Source of the DNA: Candidatus Latescibacterota bacterium
GTDB taxonomy: Bacteria > JAAXHH01 > JABIQT01
Assembly (NCBI GenBank): GCA_018667995.1
Contig: JABIQT010000401.1
Coordinates: 1-10,881 of the forward strand
DNA: 10,881 nt
Direction: 5' to 3'
Numbering within the stretch: the first letter of the stretch is position 1; each line of letters opens with the position of its first letter. The notes below the pieces were generated by a model. The model ran no database searches and was not told where the DNA came from. It worked only from the letters and a program-made list of their open reading frames with translations. Shown in pieces: positions 1-6,328 of this stretch. A program made the translations under genes and the position numbers.

Positions 1-1
1 C

Positions 2-355
2 GCGGGGCGCGTTATCCGGTCAGCTGGTTTGAACACAACGATTCCTGCAGACGGCGCGGTAGCATCGGGTGGTACGGATGTTTTTCTGGCAGGGATCTTC
101 CGGGAAGTTGAGCCGGGAGGTATGGTGGGTGTGCACACATGGCAGACGACGGACGGTGAGGGTAATGTGATTGTAGGGTCTGAGCTACCCACAGCGGACC
201 CTCGTCACCTGATTTTTAGGAACTACTATCGGGAGATGGCCATCCCAGAGGTGTTTTACTGGTTTTCGATTCAAGCGGCCCCGGCAGATGATATACACTG
301 GATGACCCGCCAGGAGTTGAGTGATTTTGGGGTATTGCGGCCCGAATCTCGGTGA
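2..355 (+). CDS. ClpP/crotonase-fold serine peptidase-like protein, 5' truncated
   Basis: The reading frame is open to the left edge, so only the C-terminal 117 residues are visible; an internal TTG at 29 is not a convincing start. The fragment resembles the C-terminal half of ClpP/SppA-like proteins of the crotonase superfamily (the COG3904-type periplasmic proteins). It has a VASGGTDVFLAG segment, with Ser22 of the visible part at the nucleophile position. This is followed by VGVHTW, with His45 where these families carry the catalytic His. Near the end, an ADDIHWMT..EL segment matches the usual 'decide on x, then El..lG' tail. A Ser-His peptidase role is therefore likely, but the substrate and any signal peptide lie outside the window. 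It reads in the same direction as the dioxygenase gene, 111 bases upstream of it. No terminator separates them, though nothing links them functionally. The fold assignment is moderately sure and activity is unproven. Confidence 0.6.
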   Translation, partial: AGRVIRSAGLNTTIPADGAVASGGTDVFLAGIFREVEPGGMVGVHTWQTTDGEGNVIVGSELPTADPRHLIFRNYYREMAIPEVFYWFSIQAAPADDIHWMTRQELSDFGVLRPESR

Positions 356-466
356 GAACCGAGGAAACCAGGTGCAGTGCCCAATCCAGGAGCACGCCCC
401 AATCGACCATCGAAAAGACCTGTGTTACTGTGATCAGGAACCAGACAGGAAAAGGAGTTTCCGCAA

Positions 467-1279
467 ATGGTATTTACGGAGGAAGAAAAGCAGGATTTCA
501 CATCGTGTGGCTTTGTCAAGAAGATTGGGTTTTTCGACGATCGAGAGACCATGGCCATCCAGGCGGAGGTGGCGTGGCTGCGTGAAGAGGGACATCTAAG
601 GAATGTCGCAACAGAGGGAGACGGTAAGACTCCTGCCGGGCAGCTGAAGAACCTTCAACTTTGCCCAATGTATAAGCACAGCACCTTCTTCCGTGCGTTG
701 CCCTTTGACGATCGCGTAGTTTCCGCGGTATCCGAACTCATAGGTGATCCGCACATTCTCCATCTCGATCAGGTCTTCCTTAAGCCCGGTGGTGATGGAA
801 TGGGAACCAACTGGCACCAGGACAATTCTTATTTCAAAATAGCGGATCCGATGAAGGGAACCGCAATGTGGATTGCCGTTCACGACGCGACGTCTGAAAA
901 CGGCACTATGCGGGTTATTCCTGGTAGTTTTCGTGAGTCCTATGAACACAATCGCGACCCCTACAGCAATCACCATATCCGATGCTATCCTCCCGAGGAT
1001 GAGGCGGTCACTGTGGAGTTGCCGGCAGGTAGTGTGTTGTTCTTCTGCTATGGCACGGCGCATTGTACCGGTGCCAACAGGACTGATAAGGAGCGTGCCG
1101 GTGTCGCCTATCATTTTCTGCACACCGACTACGCACAGAAAGATCTTATCGAAGGGGACCGGGATTACCGTCCCTATCTGACCGGATCGAAGGCTACGGG
1201 CGGCAAGGCTGAGTACGGAGAACAGGTCTCTGGAAGTTGGGAGAAGGAGATCGAAAAGGCATTGGGCCGTGTGGCCTAA
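467..1279 (+). CDS. Phytanoyl-CoA dioxygenase (PhyH) family Fe(II)/2-oxoglutarate oxygenase
   Basis: This 270-residue protein has the normal length for the bacterial PhyH family. Such enzymes use Fe(II), O2 and 2-oxoglutarate to hydroxylate small molecules. The metal triad is visible: His117 and Asp119 in NWHQDNSYF, and His199 in YGTAHCTGAN. Arg210, eleven residues after the distal His, is placed to bind the 2-oxoglutarate carboxylate. The double-stranded beta-helix core spans roughly residues 95-220. The N-terminal stretch (FTEEEKQDFTSCGFV) is the usual 'F..dGfv' opening of the family. The ATG is preceded by AGGAG at 453-457 with a 9-base gap, which supports this start. Its TAA stop is directly followed by the stop of the convergent MFS gene. 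Bacterial PhyH members act on very different substrates (ectoine, fatty acyl chains, halogenated or phosphonate natural products), so the substrate is unknown. The family call is firm. Confidence 0.9.
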   Translation: MVFTEEEKQDFTSCGFVKKIGFFDDRETMAIQAEVAWLREEGHLRNVATEGDGKTPAGQLKNLQLCPMYKHSTFFRALPFDDRVVSAVSELIGDPHILHLDQVFLKPGGDGMGTNWHQDNSYFKIADPMKGTAMWIAVHDATSENGTMRVIPGSFRESYEHNRDPYSNHHIRCYPPEDEAVTVELPAGSVLFFCYGTAHCTGANRTDKERAGVAYHFLHTDYAQKDLIEGDRDYRPYLTGSKATGGKAEYGEQVSGSWEKEIEKALGRVA

Positions 1280-2569
1280 TCAAGCCTGCATGCTATGATG
1301 ATCCAGGCGGCGGAACAGTACGGCCAGGAATACGACTGTCAGGACACATCCGATTGAGACCACGAAAAAGGGCAAACCTGGATCCCACTCAACAGCCTGG
1401 CCACCCCAGAGTGACCCGGTCAACATGGCGAGACTCCATCCAAGATGCGCCATCCCTACCACACGCCCTTTTTCACCCGCTTCTGTAATATAATCGATGA
1501 GGCGTGGCATCATAGTGGAGACCGACCAGGCAGCGGCGGCTCCTGTGATGCCGAAGACGAAGAGCCCGGTGACAGATTCGGCGAACAGTCCGATTCCGAT
1601 GGCGCTTAAGGCCACACACGTGCTGGCAGTCAGGGTTGGCCATCGTGGTCCGATGGAATCGGCGAGACGTCCCACGAGCATCTGGCAGGCAGCGGCGATG
1701 ACTAGGCTCACCGCTGTAAAATTGGCAGCCGTAGATATCTCACCTGTTGCTCGGAAAATCAGGAGCGGAATCAGAAGCGTCGCGGTTCCCCAATACACTG
1801 TGGGCAAGAATCTGACGGCAATCAGCAAACGTACATTTGGCTTTCGGAGCAATCTGAGATATTCCGAAATTCCCGAACCTGACGCGGACGGCGGCGAGAG
1901 ATCTGTCTCTATTTCCGGCATGAATCCGGCGGCACAAGTAAGGACAATCACCGTGACGCCTACCATGGCCAATCCGATAGCCTCGAAGCCTCCGGATTCC
2001 ACGACCATACCCGCCAAACGGCTACCGGTAGCTGAACCCAGTGTCATTCCCATGAAAAAAGCTGCGGATCCCAGTCCCAGGCTTGTGCGCGGCGCGGCAT
2101 GGATTAAATATGCCTGGCCAGCCGTGGTGCTGAATCCTGCCGCAACGCCGATGTAGAGACATAACACGAACATCAGATCGGGACGATCAACGAGGAAAAC
2201 CATGCCAGCGATTATGGTACCAGTGGAGCCAAGAAGAAACGTCTTTTTGGTGCCGATCCGATCGCAAAGAGCGCCTGCAGGAACTGCGAAGAGTCCGCCT
2301 AAAAGAAGAAATGTCGATCTGAGGCCTGCTGAAAACAGCGGGGAGGCCCCGATCTCCGCCTCGACATAAATGGCAAGAAGTGCCTGTATAGGAGCATCCA
2401 GAATTCCTATCAGAAAGGAAGCCACCCATAGCGCCGTAAAACGCCGATTGAATAGTTCCTTCAGCGACTGCTGAATAGTCAAAGTTGCAGAACCTGTAAG
2501 TGTGCGAGAGGCCGTCGAAAGAAACCAGCCCGAGGGCGTGTCAGATGGCGGGCATGACATTGCCGCCAC
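1280..2569 (-). CDS. MFS transporter, 12-helix sugar/drug-type carrier
   Basis: The protein has 429 residues, with about 12 hydrophobic segments from residue 45 onward and a central loop near residues 220-245. The MFS motif A region between helices 2 and 3 is seen as GALCDRIGTKKT (residues 99-110). A related copy, VGRLADSIGPRW (299-310), lies in the second half, so the six-plus-six duplication is intact. It should sit in the inner membrane and move a small solute by proton coupling or facilitated exchange; the substrate cannot be read. It lies downstream of the SDR gene and overlaps its end, so the two are probably co-translated. The start is uncertain. GTG at 2569 overlaps the SDR by 29 bases, ATG at 2560 overlaps it by 20, and TTG at 2482 would remove the polar 29-residue tail; none has a good ribosome binding site. 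Its stop abuts the stop of the dioxygenase gene. Confidence 0.88.
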   Translation of the reverse strand: MAAMSCPPSDTPSGWFLSTASRTLTGSATLTIQQSLKELFNRRFTALWVASFLIGILDAPIQALLAIYVEAEIGASPLFSAGLRSTFLLLGGLFAVPAGALCDRIGTKKTFLLGSTGTIIAGMVFLVDRPDLMFVLCLYIGVAAGFSTTAGQAYLIHAAPRTSLGLGSAAFFMGMTLGSATGSRLAGMVVESGGFEAIGLAMVGVTVIVLTCAAGFMPEIETDLSPPSASGSGISEYLRLLRKPNVRLLIAVRFLPTVYWGTATLLIPLLIFRATGEISTAANFTAVSLVIAAACQMLVGRLADSIGPRWPTLTASTCVALSAIGIGLFAESVTGLFVFGITGAAAAWSVSTMMPRLIDYITEAGEKGRVVGMAHLGWSLAMLTGSLWGGQAVEWDPGLPFFVVSIGCVLTVVFLAVLFRRLDHHSMQA

Positions 2570-3311
2570 AGACAGGAATGTAAGCCCCTGTTATGAAGGA
2601 AGAAAGATCTGACGCCAGGAATGCCACGACGTTGGCGATTTCCTGATCCTCACCCCGGCGACGGAGAGGGACCGCTTCAATGTAGGGATTTGACTCGGTT
2701 GTGCTCGCGACTTTGCTGCGGTCCCGGTCGCTCAGGGTCCAGCCTGGTGCTACTTGATTGACGGTGATGGCATGTTCACCGATCTCCTTCGCCAGTACTC
2801 GGAGCACGCCGTCCATTCCTCGTTTTCCCGACACATAGGCAGACTGCCCGGGGAAATTCTGCATGGCGCATTCTGTGTTGATCGCGATAATTCGGCCATA
2901 TCCGGCCTCTATCATCCCCGGCACAAATGCCCGCGCCATTAACACATTCTGCATGACACAGGATTTGAACTGGCTTTCATAATCTTCGATGGGTTGCTCC
3001 AGCACGGAAGTCCAGTCATATTGAATAACGGCATTATTTACGACAATCATCGGCGAGCCCAGATTTGATACGACTTCATCTTTCATCCGATTGACATCCG
3101 ATTCAACGGTAATATCAGCTCCAACTACGAGACCGTTGCCTCCCTGCTCCTGAAGTTCCTGGAGTAGTGATTCGGCCATTTCTCGATTGGAGTGGTAGTG
3201 AATGGCCACATGGGCACCACATTGGGCGAGTGTCCGTACCATCACGCGTCCCAGTTGGCCTGACGCACCCGTTACGATAGCTACTTTGTCGGATAGGTCC
3301 AATTGCAGCAT
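2541..3311 (-). CDS. SDR family NAD(P)-dependent oxidoreductase
   Basis: This classical short-chain dehydrogenase/reductase of 256 residues is of usual length. The Rossmann dinucleotide motif is TGASGQLG (residues 14-21). The active-site tyrosine and lysine are Tyr159 and Lys163 in YVSGK, and Asn122 is at the tetrad asparagine position. The C-terminal ITGAYIPVCGG is the common family ending. Two features differ from the norm. The residue 13 before the tyrosine is Thr146 rather than Ser, and the NNAG motif reads NNAV (92-95). The protein probably oxidises or reduces a hydroxyl/carbonyl of a sugar, polyol or similar compound in the cytoplasm. The ATG is preceded by AAAGGAAG with a short gap, a good ribosome binding site. 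It is the first gene of an SDR-MFS pair, which suggests that the carrier supplies its substrate or a related one. The exact substrate is unknown. Confidence 0.9.
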   Translation of the reverse strand: MLQLDLSDKVAIVTGASGQLGRVMVRTLAQCGAHVAIHYHSNREMAESLLQELQEQGGNGLVVGADITVESDVNRMKDEVVSNLGSPMIVVNNAVIQYDWTSVLEQPIEDYESQFKSCVMQNVLMARAFVPGMIEAGYGRIIAINTECAMQNFPGQSAYVSGKRGMDGVLRVLAKEIGEHAITVNQVAPGWTLSDRDRSKVASTTESNPYIEAVPLRRRGEDQEIANVVAFLASDLSSFITGAYIPVCGGNVMPAI

Positions 3312-3358
3312 TGGTCTTCCTTTGATAGTTTTTGAATATTGTGCTCTGAACGCGCGAC

Positions 3359-3387
3359 AACATAGAGATGGCGGCGCTCTATGTCAA
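3359..3387 (-). promoter_or_regulatory. Sigma-70-type promoter of the SDR-MFS pair
   Basis: Read on the minus strand, a perfect TTGACA (-35, 3382-3387) is followed after exactly 17 bases by TATGTT (-10, 3359-3364), which matches TATAAT at four of six positions. Transcription would begin near 3352, leaving a leader of about 40 bases before the SDR ATG at 3311. The inverted repeat at 3360-3384 covers nearly all of this promoter. A second, weaker pairing (TTGTCG, 16 bases, TATTCA) lies just downstream. Confidence 0.6.
3360..3384. promoter_or_regulatory. Candidate operator: inverted repeat ACATAGAG-N9-CTCTATGT
   Basis: Two perfect 8-base arms (3360-3367 and 3377-3384) surround a GC-rich 9-base centre. 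Arm centres are 17 bases apart, fitting a dimeric helix-turn-helix protein less neatly than a 20-21-base spacing would, but still within known ranges. The repeat runs from inside the -10 to inside the -35 of the minus-strand promoter, so a bound protein would exclude RNA polymerase. I cannot assign it to a known regulator, and no regulator gene lies in the window. It could also influence the divergent MFS gene starting at 3485. Confidence 0.5.
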
Positions 3388-3484
3388 AACAATTTACCCG
3401 TACTCCTACGCCGGAAGAAATAGGCCAAAGGTAGCCGTATGATGCTGCATTATTCAGCGCACCGGAGGGAATCAAGGTGGACCT

Positions 3485-4720
3485 ATGACTGAAGAAATGA
3501 ACATGCAATCTGAAAAATGGTGCAACCTGCTACTTCTCTCCCTGGCGGAGCTTCTGGCAATGGGGTTATGGTTCTCGGCGTCCGCCGTTATTCCGCAACT
3601 GACAGTTGAATGGCGTTTGACACCGGGGCAACAGTCCTGGATGACAATGAGCGTCCAGATTGGGTTTGTAGTGGGCGCGCTCATTAGTGCCGTGCTGAAT
3701 CTGGCGGACCGGATTGAGAACCGACACCTGTTCGCCGCGAGTGCTTCTGCAGGGGCGTTGGTGAATGCGGCGGTCCCTTTGCTGGAGCCGGGACCGGATG
3801 TCACGCTCTTCCTGAGATTCCTGACGGGGGTGACGTTGGCCGGGGTCTATCCACCTGCGATGAAGTTGGTAGCTACCTGGTGCAAGGAGGATCGTGGCCT
3901 TGGTATAGGCATCCTAGTCGGGGCGATCACTATAGGATCTGCTTTTCCCCATTTACTGAATGCAATTCCCATAGTGGGCGGCGGAGGAACGCCTCCCTGG
4001 CCCGATGTCCTGCTTGCTACCTCGGTCATGGCTCTGATTGCATCGGTAATATGTCTGCTGTTCGTGCGTCCAGGACCCTACTTCGGGCAAAGCGCACCGT
4101 TTGATTGGCGTTTCATTGGACGGGCATGGGCGGATAGGCCGACGCGTTTAGCAAATTTCGGTTATCTAGGACATATGTGGGAGCTCTATGCCATGTGGGC
4201 GTGGGTGCCCCTATTCCTGATGAGTTCGTACAAACTCGCGGAATGGGATGCCCGTATGGCGAGATTTGCAGGTTTTGCAGTGATCGCCGTCGGTGGCATT
4301 GGCTCCATTCTGGCTGGTGTACTTGCAGATAAGTTGGGAAGAACACGTATCACGTCGTGGAGCCTGGGTGTGTCCGGTACGTGCGCATTGGTTGTGGGGT
4401 TATGCTACCAGTCTCCGGTTCTCGTGACCGTCGTCTGTTTGATCTGGGGTGTAGCAATTGTCGCAGATAGCGCACAGTTCAGTACAGCTGTCACCGAGTT
4501 GACAGATCCCAGATACGTAGGTACGGCGCTGACCGTTCAAACCAGCATGGGATTCCTGCTAACGCTCTTTACGATTCGGCTAGTTCCACCCTTCGTTGAC
4601 TGGATCGGCTGGGAATATGCATTCGTTGTTTTGGCCATCGGTCCGGCATTCGGGATTTGGAGTATGAGGGCATTGCGAGGTCTTCCCGAGGCCGAGAAAA
4701 TGGCATCAGGAAATCGTTAG
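3485..4720 (+). CDS. MFS transporter (second, distinct carrier)
   Basis: This 411-residue membrane protein has about 12 hydrophobic segments, the first near residues 14-36. MFS motif A is seen as LADRIENRH (73-81) in the N-half and as GVLADKLGRTR (278-288) in the C-half. RFLTGVTLAGVYPPAMKL (111-128) matches the helix-4 to helix-5 region of sugar and anion carriers, with a proline pair after the tyrosine. Sequence and loops differ clearly from the carrier at 1280-2569, so it is not a recent duplicate. The ATG follows AAGGTGG (3474-3480) at a 4-base gap; the ATG codons at residues 5 and 7 are possible alternatives. It is transcribed divergently from the SDR gene and stands alone on its strand. 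Its stop is 3 bases from the stop of the convergent transhydrogenase gene. The substrate is unknown, and organic anion, nitrate-type or sugar transport are all possible. Confidence 0.88.
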   Translation: MTEEMNMQSEKWCNLLLLSLAELLAMGLWFSASAVIPQLTVEWRLTPGQQSWMTMSVQIGFVVGALISAVLNLADRIENRHLFAASASAGALVNAAVPLLEPGPDVTLFLRFLTGVTLAGVYPPAMKLVATWCKEDRGLGIGILVGAITIGSAFPHLLNAIPIVGGGGTPPWPDVLLATSVMALIASVICLLFVRPGPYFGQSAPFDWRFIGRAWADRPTRLANFGYLGHMWELYAMWAWVPLFLMSSYKLAEWDARMARFAGFAVIAVGGIGSILAGVLADKLGRTRITSWSLGVSGTCALVVGLCYQSPVLVTVVCLIWGVAIVADSAQFSTAVTELTDPRYVGTALTVQTSMGFLLTLFTIRLVPPFVDWIGWEYAFVVLAIGPAFGIWSMRALRGLPEAEKMASGNR

Positions 4721-4723
4721 ATC

Positions 4724-6091
4724 CTATCGGACCCTATTGTGTCCATTGAGCGCGGCCACACGGTATGCTTCTGCCATGGTCGGATAGTTGAACGTGGTAT
4801 TAATAAAATAGAGCAGGGAATTTCCGGGGCTCGGTTGAGCCATGATGGCCTGTCCGATGTGTATGATCTCAGAGGCGTCATGGCCAAAGCAGTGGATGCC
4901 AAGGATTTCGAGTGTTTCACGATGAAAAAGGATCTTGAGCATCCCCGTGGTACGCCCTGTTATCTGTGCCCGGGCTATGTGTTTGAAGAAGGCATGGCCC
5001 ACTTCATAAGGGATTATCTGGCGGGTAAGATCACGCTCATTCAACCCGACTGAACTGATCTCGGGAATTGTATAGATTCCCGTGGGTATGTCCTCTACAA
5101 GTCGTTGCTCGCACGATCCGGATACCAGATGCGTGGCTGCGAATCGTCCCTGGTCGTAGGCGGCACTGGCGAGGCTGGGATATCCGACTACGTCGCCAAC
5201 GGCGTAAATATGTGGCTGCGAGGTTTGATAGGATTCATTTACCTTGATATTCCCACGCTCGTCTATGGAGAGGCCCAATTCCTCCAGTCCCATGTCGTTG
5301 GAATTGCCCGTCCGTCCCTGCGCCCAAAGCAAATAATCAGCATAGATCTGCTTATTGGATTTCAGATGTATGCGCACGCCTTGCTCGTCGGCTTCGACCC
5401 GATCGTACTCCTCATTGTGATGGATCAGTGTGCCTTCTTCTCGCAGGTGATAGGCTAAGGCGTCAACGATTTCATCATCCAGGAATGCCAAGAGCCTGTC
5501 GCGGGCATTGATGAGACTAACCTTTATGCGCAACCCCCGAAATATAGAAGCATACTCGCACCCTACCACACCCGCACCATAGATAATTAGTGTTCGCGGA
5601 TTGTCCTGGACCTTCAGGACGGAATCGCTGTCCAGAATCCTCGGATGCGCGAAGTCCACATCCGGTGGATGATAGGGCCGGGAACCTGGAGCGAGTATAA
5701 AACTGTCGGCAGTATACTTCTCGACGCCTCCACCTGACGTGGACACGATTATCTCGTTCGGCCCCGTGAAGCTAGCACGACCGTGAATGGTGTGTACGTT
5801 GTTTCGCTCGTAGTTGCCCTCACGCACGAAGACCTGCTCGTCGATAACATTTGCGGCATCCGCCAGGAGACTCTGGTAGTCAGCGGTTTTGAACTGACGT
5901 GACTCGATCACCTGCTGTACAGAATGACGCAATGCCTTGCTGGGAATTGTCCCCAGATGTGTGGCTCCACCACCCACTCGCGGCGTTCGATCCACCATTG
6001 CGACCGTTTTGCCCTCTTTGGCGAGCTTCATAGCGGCTCCTTCGCCTCCCGGGCCGCTACCTATAACGACTACATCAAACCGATCTGGCAT
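4724..6091 (-). CDS. sthA: Si-specific NAD(P)(+) transhydrogenase (soluble pyridine nucleotide transhydrogenase)
   Basis: SthA is a soluble FAD flavoprotein that passes reducing equivalents between NADPH and NAD+, usually draining excess NADPH. The 455-residue protein has the family's order. FAD-binding [12 protein letters not shown] lies at residues 10-21. A central NAD(P) Rossmann motif, [12 protein letters not shown], lies at 171-182. The second FAD contact, YAVGDV, is at 296-301, and the dimerisation domain runs from about 335. The family hallmarks [10 protein letters not shown] (47-56) and [17 protein letters not shown] (434-450) match SthA closely and separate it from lipoamide dehydrogenase and glutathione reductase. 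The CxxxxC redox disulfide of those relatives is absent. Here the segment is GGGATHLGT, so even the single Cys kept in E. coli SthA is replaced by Ala43. The ATG follows AAAGGA at a 6-base gap. Surrounding NAD(P)-dependent dehydrogenases give it an obvious cofactor-balancing role, which is an inference. Confidence 0.93.
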   Translation of the reverse strand: MPDRFDVVVIGSGPGGEGAAMKLAKEGKTVAMVDRTPRVGGGATHLGTIPSKALRHSVQQVIESRQFKTADYQSLLADAANVIDEQVFVREGNYERNNVHTIHGRASFTGPNEIIVSTSGGGVEKYTADSFILAPGSRPYHPPDVDFAHPRILDSDSVLKVQDNPRTLIIYGAGVVGCEYASIFRGLRIKVSLINARDRLLAFLDDEIVDALAYHLREEGTLIHHNEEYDRVEADEQGVRIHLKSNKQIYADYLLWAQGRTGNSNDMGLEELGLSIDERGNIKVNESYQTSQPHIYAVGDVVGYPSLASAAYDQGRFAATHLVSGSCEQRLVEDIPTGIYTIPEISSVGLNERDLTRQIIPYEVGHAFFKHIARAQITGRTTGMLKILFHRETLEILGIHCFGHDASEIIHIGQAIMAQPSPGNSLLYFINTTFNYPTMAEAYRVAALNGHNRVR

Positions 6092-6170
6092 AGTGAATCC
6101 TTTAGAACTGTAGCCTGGCCACGGTTCATTCTCGTGATGCGGCTACGGTTTGATCTTCGAGTATTGAGGA

Positions 6171-6199
6171 ATGATAGTGGGTGTGACACCCAATGGCAA
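6171..6199 (-). promoter_or_regulatory. Sigma-70-type promoter of sthA
   Basis: On the minus strand TTGCCA (-35, 6194-6199) and TATCAT (-10, 6171-6176) each match the consensus at five of six positions and are separated by exactly 17 bases. Transcription would start near 6164, giving a leader of about 70 bases before the sthA ATG. The spacer is almost wholly filled by a palindrome (6178-6192). Confidence 0.6.
6178..6192. promoter_or_regulatory. Candidate operator: palindrome TGGGTGT-G-ACACCCA
   Basis: This is a perfect 15-base palindrome with 7-base arms around one central base. After one mismatched pair on each side, one more base pairs. It sits precisely between the -35 and -10 of the sthA promoter, a classic place for a repressor site (or for a MerR-like activator, although those usually need a longer spacer). 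I do not recognise the site as that of a known regulator. It also lies about 140 bases upstream of the divergent Gfo/Idh gene and might control both. Confidence 0.5.
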
Positions 6200-6258
6200 G
6201 GTCCCTTCCCACGGCCCAATACATCCAAGGACTGGAACCGAAAGGCGATATCTTGTCC

Positions 6259-6287
6259 TTGCATCACAGAGGTATTGCCATTATTAT
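6259..6287 (+). promoter_or_regulatory. Possible promoter of the Gfo/Idh-isomerase-AKR run
   Basis: TATTAT (6282-6287) is a good -10 (five of six). Seventeen bases upstream lies TTGCAT (6259-6264), a weak -35 that keeps only TTG. Transcription would begin near 6294, about 35 bases before the ATG at 6329. The placement is good, but the weak -35 makes this only a candidate; an activator could compensate. Confidence 0.35.
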
Positions 6288-6328
6288 CGATTGCCCTTTC
6301 AAGCTAATTAATACATCCGGGAGATACC

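Noticed and set aside
596-1123. 175-residue open frame antisense to the dioxygenase gene
   Set aside because: It shows no recognisable motif, has no ribosome binding site, and is fully covered by a PhyH gene with an intact metal triad.
1284-1308. GCCTG...CAGGC inverted repeat at the end of the convergent MFS gene
   Set aside because: It has only 5-base arms and a 15-base loop, lies inside coding sequence and has no T-tract, so it is not a credible terminator.
1497-2156. 219-residue open frame on the plus strand
   Set aside because: It lies wholly inside the MFS gene on the other strand. Its protein is Pro/Ala/Arg-rich with no domain, and the MFS reading is clearly the real one.
3438-3443. 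TATGAT as a -10 box for the plus-strand MFS gene
   Set aside because: No -35-like hexamer lies 16-18 bases upstream and there is no extended -10, so it stays unsupported.
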